Assembly (NCBI GenBank): GCA_907163375.1
Contig: CAJQUW010009257.1
Span: forward strand, 248,001-312,000
DNA: 64,000 nucleotides
Direction: 5' to 3'
From: Prostheceraeus crozeri
Taxonomy: Eukaryota; Platyhelminthes; Polycladida; Euryleptidae
The notes below the pieces were generated by a model that saw nothing but the letters and a program-made list of their open reading frames with translations, did no database searches and was not told where the DNA came from. Below are positions 1 through 9,840 of this stretch, one piece after another. A program made the translations under genes and the position numbers. How positions within the stretch are numbered: position 1 is the first letter of the stretch; each line of letters begins with the position of its first letter.

Positions 1-939
1 TCAACGATTAAGCGTCGTTATCATCAGGGTACATATTATAAAAAGAAACTATTCAACAACATGAGCTCAAAATTTGAAAAGGTAAAGATGCAAAAATAGA
101 TATCTGTAGCATTGAGCTGTGTCTTTGGGAAATCATAGTTATGCGATTTTACGGTAATAGCATGTAAGCATAGAAATTAACAAGACCATAGAAAGTGTAC
201 TATTATCTGCTTCTATGCATGTAAGTGTTTCTAAAGCTAAAAATAAAAAGATATAGGATCGGATTTACCGCCCATCACGGTCATGAAGCAGACAGAACCG
301 GGTTACATGGTACCGATTGCAAAAAACATTGATCTGACTAAAACATCTTAGAGTTACAGACTTTCGAGTTGCGGTTTAAAAGAATGCTGGTTTTATCAGT
401 TCCCAGAATAAGTAAGTTTTATCAAGATCGGCCCATTTGTTCACTGACAAACTTCAAATTTGTATTATTCCCATGCTCAGCCATTTGGTGAGTCACCACT
501 CACCATTTCCCTTGGTTGAGGTCAGATTTCGAATGCTTGACCTGTGCACGAAGGCTGGTCGCCACGCGTTCACAAACAACAGCAATTTTTCAAGCCGTAG
601 AGTTGCTGCCTTGCGCAATAAACTTCGAATCACTAATTACTTCATTCAATTAGGCAGACTGCTCTGTTTCCTAAACCAAGTTGTGTCGGTGAATAAGTTT
701 AGTTATCAATTAAATAGAGCTTACGGCTAAATTTTATGAGAATAAACAAGAGATAAGGGAGCCTTTCACTTTGTGCAACGATTTGGGAAACAGACTATAA
801 GTACAAAATCTTCCAGCAGAATCACTTCAAGTTGCTATCTGTGAGGTGCCTAATCAATTACAGTGTCTGAAACGAAAATCGTGTGGTTTTGATTGATTAC
901 CACATTGGGTGTTTCGCAACAACCCTGCTGTGCTTTCAT
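1..939. other. AT-rich stretch, no gene recognised
   Basis: I see no convincing coding region, RNA gene or repeat boundary here. The one longer open frame (437-730, plus) has no motif I recognise and is probably chance. The stretch leads into the decayed reverse transcriptase that starts near 940. Confidence 0.5.
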
Positions 940-1975
940 AACTTTCATTTTTAATATGAGTCTTCAAGAAGGATATGCTTCGAATTATTTGAAAAGAACG
1001 AATGTAATTCCAATTCCCAAGAAAAGCAATCCGTCAAAAGGAAATGATTATTAACCGATTTCATTACTCCCTATAGTATCAAAAGCATTTGAGAAACTAT
1101 TTCAAAGTGGTTTCTGTGTCAAATTGAATATGAACCAGCTTGCGTACATCCCTGGAACTGGTGAGGCAGACCATCTGCTTTGACATCCTTTACTTGCACA
1201 TTTTAAAGCATCCAGACTATTACTCAGGAGCGTTTTGTGTTGCAACAGCATCAGACTTGACGAAGGTGTTCGATAAACTTCTGCACTCCACCATCATTGA
1301 AACATGCATCACACCTACTCGTATGTTAGGTTTACCCTCTGAAATCATTGTGTGACTTGCAAGTTATTTGACAGACAGGCAACAAAGAGTAGGTGCAATG
1401 GTAATGTTTCTTCATGGGAAAATATATCTAGTGGTGCTGCTCAAGGAGCGTTGTTGGTCCGCTATTACTTACGTTGGTAATGGACACTATGTCAGCTAAG
1501 TGTGAAAATTCACTGTATATCAATTACGCGAATGACTTAACTGTATAACATTTTATGCGAAACAATTCTGAAGAAATTTGCAGACGGAACTCGACAACAT
1601 TTTCCAGTAGACTCAACAGTATGGCTTTAGTGTGAACGCATCAAAGTGTCTTATGGACATTGTCACCAAAAAATCATTGCAGACAGCTGCAGTAAACTTT
1701 CCCGAAAATTCGTGGTACAAAATGTTGATCATCTTAACATTCTGGACTGTGTTTTTTATCGAAATCCAAAATGGAATAATCACATCAAATTCATTGTAAA
1801 AAATGTATCAAAGAGAGGGTATCTTATATTGCAACTTAAAAGATCTGCATGTCCCGCCTTCGTGTTTTATGATCTCCAGACAAGTGTTGGTACAAAGTGC
1901 CTTCGGCTCTCGGGATTTAAAAACATAAAACCGGGAAAAACCATGGATTGTTTACTACTTATTGAATAGAAATCT
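940..1975 (+). pseudogene. Decayed non-LTR retrotransposon reverse transcriptase (jockey/CR1-like)
   Basis: Conceptual translation in shifting frames gives the landmarks of a non-LTR reverse transcriptase in the right order. First come a fingers segment reading like NVIPIPKK and PISLLPIVSK (about 1000-1090) and QLAYIPGTG (about 1135-1160). These are followed by DLTKVFDKLLHS (about 1255-1290), an SYLTDRQQRV segment (about 1362-1390), and a catalytic box that reads YAND rather than YADD (1525-1536). A thumb-like segment with GFSVNASKC and a KWNNHIKFIVKNVSKRGYLI stretch comes last (about 1630-1830). Several stops and frameshifts separate the pieces, and neither endonuclease nor ends were found, so this is a dead, 5'-truncated relic. 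Assignment to the jockey/CR1 group is inferred from motif style only. Confidence 0.7.
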
Positions 1976-2457
1976 TACATACTTATTTAATATTTCTAAT
2001 ATTTAATATTTTTTTTACTTATTTTATTTACTTTTACTAATTTACTACTTATTGAATACTGCTAGTCAATAGAAGCAGTATCAAGGAACCATAGTCATCG
2101 GCGCTTTGCTTGAAACTACCATGGACGCCTAGATATCTATAATTATATAAAGTATACCAGATTATTGCACAGTTGTAGAATCGTATTTCAGAATCCTTCC
2201 TATATTTCATACAATTTGCTCCCACGGAAAATCTTGGTAGAGAGGGATTCTAACGCAGATATCTATGGTCCTTATAATTTGACATAATGCATGATTTTGT
2301 AAGGCTTTCTATGTCCACAGGTTAACAGTTCCACAAAGCAGGTAATTATTTTCCTGGGTGGAAATAATTAACCTGGTGCAGACTTCTATGAAAAAAGGCA
2401 TGCATTATAACAGATAATGCATAGATTTCTTCGGTCATTATTTGTCATAACAACCTC

Positions 2458-2494
2458 GAGCCTTCGGCTCTCGGTAATTATAGCAATAATTACC
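2458..2494. repeat. Tandem hairpins, MITE-like
   Basis: A short hairpin (GAGCC, loop TTC, GGCTC, at 2458-2470) is followed at once by a near-palindrome GGTAATTATAGC-AATAATTACC (2473-2494). The string GCCTTCGGCTCTCGG also occurs near 1899-1913, so it is a repeated motif. The surrounding 2330-2500 also contains partial inverted repeats (GGTAATTATT, AATAATTAACC). It may be one end of a small palindromic element. No target duplication was found. Confidence 0.4.
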
Positions 2495-2568
2495 TCAAAT
2501 CTATTCATTATCTATTACATACTTTATAACGGATGGAGGATATCTATACCATGAACTCCTAGATATAT

Positions 2569-3818
2569 GTGACCGCTCTAAGAAAAGGAAATAAAGACAT
2601 TGGACCTATTGCTGCAGGTGAAATTCTTCGCAGAATTGCGAGTAAATGTGCTTGTACAGCACTAAGAAGCAAAGCTGCTGATTTCTTCCATCCCCATCAA
2701 TTTGGAGTCGCCTGTCCGAGTGGTACCGAAAAAATTATTCACCATCTACGAAGAATTATAGATGCTCATTGGAATGATGACGATTTCATTATTCTAAAAG
2801 TTGATATGGCGAACGCATTTAACTCTCCCGTCAGCTTATTTTCAATGAATGCCGCAATCACTTTCCAGAATTGCTTGCATGCATAAATGCATGTTATGGA
2901 GCACATTTTACGTCATCATATGGGAACGCTTACATCAGAAACATGCGTGCAGCATTGTTTTCCTTAGGATTACAGAGCATAATTCGCACAATTTCGAATT
3001 CAGTGTCCCTAGTCTTTCATGCCTGGTATCTTGATGACTGTGTTTTCGCTGGATCACGTGAATCTATTGTGCGTGTAATCGAATGTCTTGAGCAGGCTAC
3101 TCCTACGACAGATCTGAAAGTCAACTTTTTGAAATGCGAAGTTTTCAGTCGCTCAAACTTGAATTTCCTCAATCAGAGCATTAAGAGATCGAATATACCA
3201 AATTTTGAAATTCTTGGTTCACCGATTGGAAATGCAGAATTTTGTGATTCCTTCATCTCTAAGAAGATTGAAAAGGCCGGCGAACTTCTTCATGCATTGA
3301 GTGAACTAAACAATCCTCAAGTTGCCCTTGCTATTCTTCGGCATTGTTCAGGATTTTGCCGCTTTGTTCACATTGCAAGAACTACACCCGTCGAACAATC
3401 AACTGACGCCCTAAAGAAATTTGACGATTGTATGCGGAAAGCCTTGGAGGAGTGTACCGCCATTCAGTGTACGGATGTAGCATGGAAACAAGCGCAGCTC
3501 ACCATTAAGAATGGAGGCCTAGGTCTTCGGTCAGTTTCGGAACACGCTGTTGCTGCATTTATTGCATCTTTCTTGAAGTCTGGTTTAGAGCTTACAACTA
3601 ATTGTGAAGCAGCAGTGAGACACATAAACTTGCGCTTTTGTTCGAGTGATAGAGTTGACTTTGATACTTTAAAAGACTTGGATCTAAAATCCGTCCAACA
3701 TCGCTTTTCAATGAAGATTGAAAAAGAATCGAAACGACTGCTACTACAGAATTCAACCACAGCGGACATGGTGCGTTTAAAAAACATATCCGCTCCTCAC
3801 ATTATAGGTTTGTTATAG
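2569..3818 (+). pseudogene. Retroelement reverse transcriptase, frameshifted, QGDP box deleted
   Basis: The first frame (2569-2886) starts with a segment resembling the 'RPIAVGEILRRI' entry of a large animal RT family (GPIAAGEILRRIASKC). It continues through HPHQFGVACPSGTEKIIHHLRRI and KVDMANAFN, which holds the first catalytic Asp. The reading then shifts frame near 2838-2871 and continues to 3818 with ACINACYGAHF, the YLDD catalytic pair (WYLDDCVFAGS, about 3022-3054) and a long thumb/connection region rich in LGSPIG and GGLGLRS motifs. Between YGNAYIRN and the ALFSLGL segment the usual GVQQGDPLGP box is missing, so catalysis would be lost. A 30-bp gap separates its end from the Tc1 element at 3852. 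The clade is not resolved. Confidence 0.72.
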
Positions 3819-4071
3819 GATAATGCTTGAAAATATCGCATGATATCTATACTCTATGACATTAAAAATGATCCACTTGATGTAGAAAATCTCAGTGGAA
3901 GTGGACGACTTTTATTTCATACTGCACTGACCAGGATGTCTATGCATCAAATTTGTCATGCTAATATGAAGCAGCTGTCCATTATCGATATCTTTGGCAT
4001 AGTTGATGCATTTCAAATTCGACCTTTTATCACTATCAAGCAATTCTTTCTGACTAAATTTTGAAGCAAAA

Positions 4072-5146
4072 ATGTCGCAATCAGAGTTTGTAAAAGGAAT
4101 GGCTGTTGTAATGCTACGATGTGGAAAGAGTTGTAGGTTTGTAGGACGGAAGTTGGGTGTGTCACACTCCACTGTGAGCAGGTGGTGGAGTCGATGTGAC
4201 AATGATGGAAATGTTAAAAGAAGGAAAGGATCAGGGAGACCGAGATTGACAAACAATGCTACCGATAGGAAGTTGGTTATCTCAGCAAAGCGCAATCGCT
4301 TTAAGAGTGTTCCTCGACTGGCCATCAGCTGGAAAGCTGCAGCAGGAATTGCATGCAGCATACGAACAGCATATCACCGTCTAGCAGAAGCGGGCCTGAG
4401 GTCATGCCGACCTGCTGTAAGAATTCCTCTAAGTAAGTAATACGAGAATTTCACACAATGACATTGTTTCACTGCCAATTTTTTTCTCCGCAGGTCTCGA
4501 ACACGAGCGAAAGCATGTGGAATGGTGTGAGCAGCATCTGTTGTGGAGCACAGAGGAATGGCGTCAAGTGATGTGGACGGATGAATCCCGTTTCACTTTG
4601 GATTTTCACGATGTTCGCATTAGAGTGCATCAAATGGTTGGTGAGAGGTATTCATCCTGCTGCATATCTGAGCATGACCGCTATGGTGGTGGTAGCGTGA
4701 TGATCTGGGCCGGTATCTGGTACGGAGGTCGAACTGTCGCAGTCATTGTGAATGGGAACTTGAACGGAGAACGATATTTATCGAATATCATATCTCCAAT
4801 CGTCATCCCAACGGTAAATGAACTCAACCTCATATTGCAGGATGACAACGCTCGACCACACAGAGCTCATTGTGTAACAACAGCGATAGTGAGATCTGGA
4901 ATTCGCATCCTCCATTGGCCTTCACGCTCCCCCGACCTGTCTCCGATCGAACATGCTTGGGATGAACTTGGTCGGAAAGTGAGAGATGCATATGATCATC
5001 CCCCATCAACACTGACAGCTCTTTCAGAGAGACTCATCGATCAATGATCATTGCTGGATCAGGCACGGTTTGATCATCTTTGCGACTCGATGCCGATGAG
5101 ACTTCAAAGCTGCATTTCAGTGTGGGGAGGACATACTCGGTACTAG
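4072..5146 (+). pseudogene. Tc1-type (DD34E) transposase with one intron and a late nonsense codon
   Basis: Exon 1 (4072-4432) encodes two N-terminal helix-turn-helix regions joined by a GRPR motif (GSGRPRL, about residue 50). Exon 2 (4494-5146) encodes the catalytic core: first Asp in MWTDESRFTLDF, GGGSVMIWAGI, second Asp in QDDNARPH, and the Glu of SPDLSPIEHAWDEL. There are 34 residues between the second Asp and the Glu, the Tc1 DD34E spacing. Splicing 4433-4493 gives continuous homology with the neighbouring intronless copy at 6279 and a product of about 337 codons, the usual Tc1 length. A TGA at 5045-5047 interrupts the last 33 codons, where the second copy has Trp. The remaining tail reads in frame to TAG at 5144-5146. 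It is otherwise undamaged, so it died recently, or read-through or trimming of the tail is tolerated. Confidence 0.82.
4433..4493 (+). other. 61-bp spliceosomal intron in the Tc1 transposase
   Basis: The junction reads CTCTAA|GTAAGTAA at the 5' side and TTTTTTTCTCCGCAG|GTCTC at the 3' side. This is a strong GT-AG intron with a consensus donor and a pyrimidine-rich acceptor tract. Removing it joins the IPLS and LEH segments in frame (phase 1), exactly where copy 2 (about 6631-6650) is continuous. Unspliced, the donor region reads a stop at 4438-4440. Confidence 0.82.
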
Positions 5147-5261
5147 TGTCTCCCATTTATTCAAATATAATGTTTTATATAAAATGCTATCTTATAATTC
5201 ATGAGTGTGAGTGGAATAAAGTTCATATATTTGAGTGGAGCATTTTTTATGTCAGGCAGTA

Positions 5262-6048
5262 TATCATAGCGCATAGTTTTACCTGTAGTTCGGAGTTTGA
5301 TATCTGGTGGTTTCCGTTTGTTATGTACATAATACACGGAATGCATCAGGCAATAACCATAGATTTCTAAATGCTATGGAAATCCATGGAAATATCCAAA
5401 TCCATTCATTTCCATTCGAGTCCTTTCTATCAATTCTGTTTTTAGCCTACCACTACACGTACATCAATAGTGTGAAATTGTTGTTTTCTAACTTACAACT
5501 CAGATCCCAATGACGGGCATGGAAAGGAAGAAAATTTTGAATCTCGACATTCTTGAAATATAACATGACATATCATATTCAAGATAGCATGACTCAAACT
5601 TGATAAAATGCATAGGATTCAATGGTCCGTCTAACTCTGATGGCATTCAAAGCGTCAGCTAAAACTTGTGCATTTTATGACCTCCTCAAAGAATGAGTGA
5701 ACTTATATCAGCATCAAGAATCAAAGATGTCCTTCGGGGTTGCCCAATGATTGAAGAAAATTCTGCGCCATTTAACAATAAACAAGACCGAAGTCGTAAA
5801 TTTTGCCGTTGCATGTTATGGAGCATGACATACCACCAAGTGGGGTATCAACATCAATGGACAGTGGCAGATTACAGTATGCGCTCAATTAAGATGGAAT
5901 TCGTCGATGGACCCTATTATAAGAAGCAAACAGGCCTCCAATCCAAGCTTCTATTTCGCAAAATTATGAAGTAATTTTTTTATATGTGCTTATAGCGACA
6001 CACTAACAGACCTTTTCCGTTGAACCCAAGCTCTTCAAACTATATATA
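5262..6048. other. Spacer between two Tc1-type elements, nothing recognised
   Basis: An AT-rich stretch. The open frame 5693-5974 has no recognisable domain. A short piece near 5810-5830 (gttgcatgttatggagc) resembles the sequence at about 2886-2902 in the RT relic, so a further RT scrap is possible but not supportable. The (TA) run at 6041-6050 is the target of the next Tc1 element. Confidence 0.4.
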
Positions 6049-6050
6049 TA

Positions 6051-7368
6051 CTCACTGACATAAATAATGAAACCAACTATCATTGACTTGAATGGAAGTT
6101 TGTTTCATTTTTTCTATGGTTTGAGATGATATCTCGCTTTCTATGTATCACCATTGAACTCCATATGATAAGGGAAATGATATAGGACCATCAAATTTCA
6201 AAATTTGATATTGATCACAGTAACAGCTAGAAGTTGAACAGAATCACCACCTACTGCTGACCAGATTTAACTTATGAAATGGCGCACGATAACTTTACCA
6301 GAGGAATGGCAATTGGGATGATGCGTTGTGGGCAAAGTTCTACAACTGTTGCGAAAGAATTGAAAATTTCAAGGGTCGTTGTATGGAGGTGGTGGTGTCG
6401 TTGGAAAGCAGAAGGAAATGTGGAAAAGAAGAACGGATCAGGAAGACCAAGGGTATCATCCAAGCGGACAGATGCACGCTTAGTTTTAGCTGCTAAAAGA
6501 AACAGATTTGTGTCCGTCCCGAAGCTAATTGTGTACAGGAAGGTTTCTGGAAACGTTGCCTGTAGCGTTCGAACTGCATATCGAAGATTGCGAGAAGCTG
6601 GTATACAGTCTCGACGACCCACTGTGAGAATTCCGCTGAGCCTGGAACATCGAAGGAGACGAGTGACGTGGTGTCAAGGTCATCAGTCGTGGAGTGACAG
6701 TCAGTGGGAACGTGTGCTCTGGACTGATGAATCGAGGTTTACTCTCGATTTCAACGATGGTCGGATCCGTGTTCATCGCTTGCCAAGTGAACGATTTGCT
6801 CCATGTTGCGTCAAAGAACACGACCGGTACGGCGGCGGTAGTGTCATGGTTTGGGCCGGTATCTGGCACAATGGAAAAACACCAGCAATCGTAGTGAAAG
6901 GAACATTGACATATGCCGACGAGATCGTGACACCGGTCGTGGTTCCAGCAGTGACATCGAATCAATTGATTTTTCAGGATGACAACGCAAGGCCCCATCG
7001 CGCTTCAGTGTTCTCTAACAGGATAGCAAGCAGTGGAATCCCAACCTTGGATTCCCAACCTTTCCCAACCACCAGTGTCTTTGAAGATGTTGGCCGACAG
7101 ACTGATCGAGCAGTGGAACCTCTTAGACCTGGCATTCATCCAGCGACTGTGCTCATCCATGCCCTCATGCATCGATGCCTGTTTGGATGCTCGCGGTGGT
7201 CACACCCGTTTCTAACTTAAGTTGATAAAATCATGAGTATCAAATTAAATGTTTTTGAGTAAAGCATTCGAGTTCGTCTTTTACAAACAACAAACAAACG
7301 TACAGTACAACCAAGTTTAAGTCATAAGTATTCATATCAGGACTTGTTTCATTCTTTTTGTCACTGAG
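6051..7368 (+). mobile_element. Tc1-type DNA transposon copy 2 (1318 bp)
   Basis: The left end starts CTCACTGACATAAATAATGA after TA 6049-6050. The right end is the inverse complement, reading inward CTCAGTGACAAAAAGAATGA, and ends at 7368 before TA 7369-7370. The TIR is about 28 bp with a few mismatches. It sits within TATATA tracts on both sides, the preferred TA target of Tc1/mariner. The length is typical for a Tc1 element. Confidence 0.82.
6279..7215 (+). pseudogene. Tc1-type transposase, intronless, catalytic-Glu region deleted
   Basis: The ORF opens at ATG 6279 and matches the copy-1 protein through the paired HTH region (GSGRPRV), the first Asp (LWTDESRFTLDF), GGGSVMVWAGI and the second Asp (FQDDNARPH). 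After about 7050 the WPSRSPDLSPIEHAWDEL block and following residues are absent. The frame then shifts: the C-terminal tail (LADRLIEQWNLLDLAFIQRL to GGHTRF) lies in another frame at about 7087-7215. An internal deletion has therefore removed the third catalytic residue, and the long open frame ending at 7220 has an out-of-frame tail. Unlike copy 1 there is no intron between the IPLS and LEH segments. The element could move only with transposase from elsewhere. Confidence 0.82.
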
Positions 7369-7370
7369 TA

Positions 7371-8229
7371 TATATATGTGATATTTAGTCATCTAGGAAT
7401 TCATGAAAATTTCCGTGTGATATTTTTTCATATCATACACTAAAATCATTGGAAAACCAGAGATATCTGCACTAAACTATGCGCTATACACACTTACTGA
7501 AGCCTGGTGTGAATCGACAAATTCTTCTTCTGGTCTCTCTCGACTTGAAGTTTTGTTAAGGCAAGAGTAGGGATCAATAGCCTGACTGAAAGCACGTCTT
7601 TCCGGATTCGATAAGTGATTGAACTTTCTGGCGAGGTTGCGAAATATAAGTGACCACCTGTGAACTTACCACTGGCTCTTTTAAGGGCCATGCGGCTCTA
7701 CAGAGCCACCAAACAACAAAGAAAATTTTATTTCAACCTTTATTTTATTAGTCTGCCGAATTTGTACTAATTGACAAAGCTTCATTAAAGTCAGACAAAA
7801 TTAAGGTGGTGCACCTTTTGCGATCATCACCGTAGAAATACATTTATTTATCAGACAACGATAGTTAGCGCCGCTAGCAGTATAAACATTTAATTTCGCT
7901 GCTATGCACGATGAGGAGAAGACTGTGAAATTCTATCTCTGAAGAATTTAGGAAATTTTGAAAACTATCAAGGGGATTACAAGGACATTTCAGGACATTT
8001 GCAGGATATCCTAATAATGTCAGAATTAAGTTTACATTTATGAGAACTTTGCAAGTAATCTAAATGAACAAACTCTGAGCTCTTCACTTTAGAGCATGAT
8101 AAAGAAGCTAATATAATCTTGTAATGACGAGCAGTTTGCATTTTTTACTAAAGAATTCTGCATATCATCTCAAAACTGTGAAAGTGATTTCGTTAGCAGC
8201 ATTGCTAAACTGCAAGTCAAAGGCAATGA
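7371..8229. other. AT-rich spacer, nothing recognised
   Basis: No domain, RNA gene or repeat border is visible. The minus-strand open frame at 7494-7691 shows no motif and is not supported. Confidence 0.4.
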
Positions 8230-9840
8230 CTGATGATTTACTTGACTTAATTGCTTAAGCCACGATCGCCCCTTGCTCCCACCAGTTTTCTCCAACGGTT
8301 CCAACTTCCCCTATTCTGAGCTTAGCGTTCCAATGTGTTGATTGGCAGGCCCGTGTCCGTTCGCATTTGGTCCCTCCATCCCTTCGCTGGTCTTCCGCGC
8401 GGTCTGGGGTTGCAGAAGTCCTGCCTGAATGCCCTTGAGACATAGTGATCTGACGGTCTTCTCGTTACGTGGCCAAACCAGCTTAGCCTTCTCTTTAGAA
8501 TTACATCTACGGTGGTGGTGTTCATGTGGAGGTTCCATCTGATGGTTTCGTTCGGAATACGGTCTCGAATGCTGGTTCCATAGTAGACACCGCATTTCGA
8601 AGACCTCCAGTTTTCTGTCTCTTCACTTCAGTGTCCATGTCTCGCATGCGTGGATGGCTATAGGTATTGTGACGACTTTATTAGGGTAACGCCACATGAC
8701 GAGCTTTTGAACCGCGCTGTGAAAAGGTTTGTATGTGTTTCAATCGGAGCGGCCACACTTGTAGCTCCAGCTGCGCTGTGGCAGCTTGTCACAGATAGCT
8801 TCGAGCTGCGGTAATTTCTCTCTCAATTACCACAGCTCAAAGCTCGATAGGTGGGATGATCTATTTTTAGAACTAACGTAGTAAACCAACAATTCTGACG
8901 AGTGGCGATCGGTAATTAAGCTGTGCGGCTTATTATGTGGCCGCGTAACTCTCACAGCTCAAAGCTTGACAAAGCTATACGTCGCTGCTAGCTTTAAAGC
9001 GCGGCTCGTCATGTAGCCTTATACCTAGTCCCATCTTAAGAGTACGGCTGATACGGCGCTCGTTCCAGATTGATTTTCGTAGACGGCCAAAGGCTTGGGA
9101 AGCTAGAGCTGTCCTATTTATGATGTCAGACAAGGAATCAGGGACAACGCTGCCTAGAAAGGTAGATTCGTGAACGCTTTCAACTGGCGTCCCGTTGATA
9201 AGGATGCGATCATTGCTGGGTGACACAACTTTGAATTTGTCGACGCTGATCTTCATGCTCCACTTTTCACATGAATTTTCTAATTCTGTTGTGGACAGCT
9301 GTAATTTGTCGAAGATTGCTGAGATTAGAGTAGTATCATCTGCGTAGCGGATGTTGAAAGAAAAAGAGTTGCTCAGGCTGAGGGAGGAGTCTAGGGATCA
9401 TGCTTCTAGACAGCTGTCATCACAAATTTTAAGAAAACATTGAATAGGATAGGAGAGAGCAGGCGGCCTTGTCTGACAACTTTGAACCAATCTGTCAAAT
9501 GTCTATCTATAACTACTGCACTTTCGGTTTCCTTGTACATGGATTCTATTATTCTGACAATTTTTGGATAAACTCCAATACCTCGCATCGCTTTCCAAAG
9601 CGCTTTCTTCCACACTGTGTCGAACACTGCTTTGAAATCAATGAAATTGAAATGGTGGGGACGTTGTGTTCTTTGGCCTTTTCGATTATCTGACGCGTGA
9701 TTAAGATGGCATCGATGGTTCCTCGGTTAGGTCTGAAGCGAAGCTGGCTTTCATGAAGTGCTTTTTCACTTTTCTCTCTCATTCTGTCTAGTACGATGCG
9801 ACAGAAGACCTTCCTTCCCTTGTATAGAGAGAAGTACAAC
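8230..9840 (-). pseudogene. 5'-truncated RTE-like non-LTR retrotransposon, reverse transcriptase remnant
   Basis: Read on the minus strand from 9840 down, translation gives the RT palm entry FRPNRGTIDAILITRQIIEKAKE and then FDTVWKKALWKAMRGIGVYPK with a VVRQGRLLSPILFNVFL box (RQGCLLSP-like) at about 9406-9627. A thumb follows: KISVDKFKVV, ILINGTPVE, FLGSVV, ALASQAFGRLRKSIW (8975-9256). After an insertion at 8694-9014 come CETWTLK and the RTE-type C-terminus MNTTTVDVILKRRLSWFGHVTRR, RPRGRPAKGWRDQM (8322-8525). Frameshifts and stops break it into pieces, and the endonuclease half is missing. The 3' end is rich in TAAGC/AAGTAAA, as in RTE tails. Assignment to RTE is by motif style. Confidence 0.8.
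8694..9014. mobile_element. 321-bp palindromic MITE-like insertion in the RTE relic
   Basis: The ends are an exact 11-bp inverted repeat (ACATGACGAGC at 8694-8704, GCTCGTCATGT at 9004-9014). It lies precisely where the RTE reading is broken between the thumb and the CETWTLK segment. Inside, GAGCTGCGGTAATT (about 8809-8822) and AATTACCACAGCTC (about 8825-8838) form an internal hairpin. No coding capacity is seen and I could not fix the target duplication, so the family is unknown. Confidence 0.5.

Larger units (their letters stand above)
3852..5259 (+). mobile_element. Tc1-type DNA transposon copy 1 (1408 bp)
   Basis: The left terminus begins CTCTATGACATTAAAAATGA after a TA at 3850-3851. The right terminus is its imperfect inverse complement (reads inward CTGCCTGACATAAAAAATGC) ending at 5259 before TA 5260-5261. 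The TIR is about 28 bp with several mismatches. Flanks read gatatcTA on the left and TAtatcat on the right. The element carries one transposase gene. Its TIR resembles that of the second element at 6051-7368, so both belong to related families. Confidence 0.75.

Noticed and set aside
5693-5974. Possible protein of 93 codons
   Set aside because: No motif. A faint similarity to an RT scrap is limited to about 17 bases.
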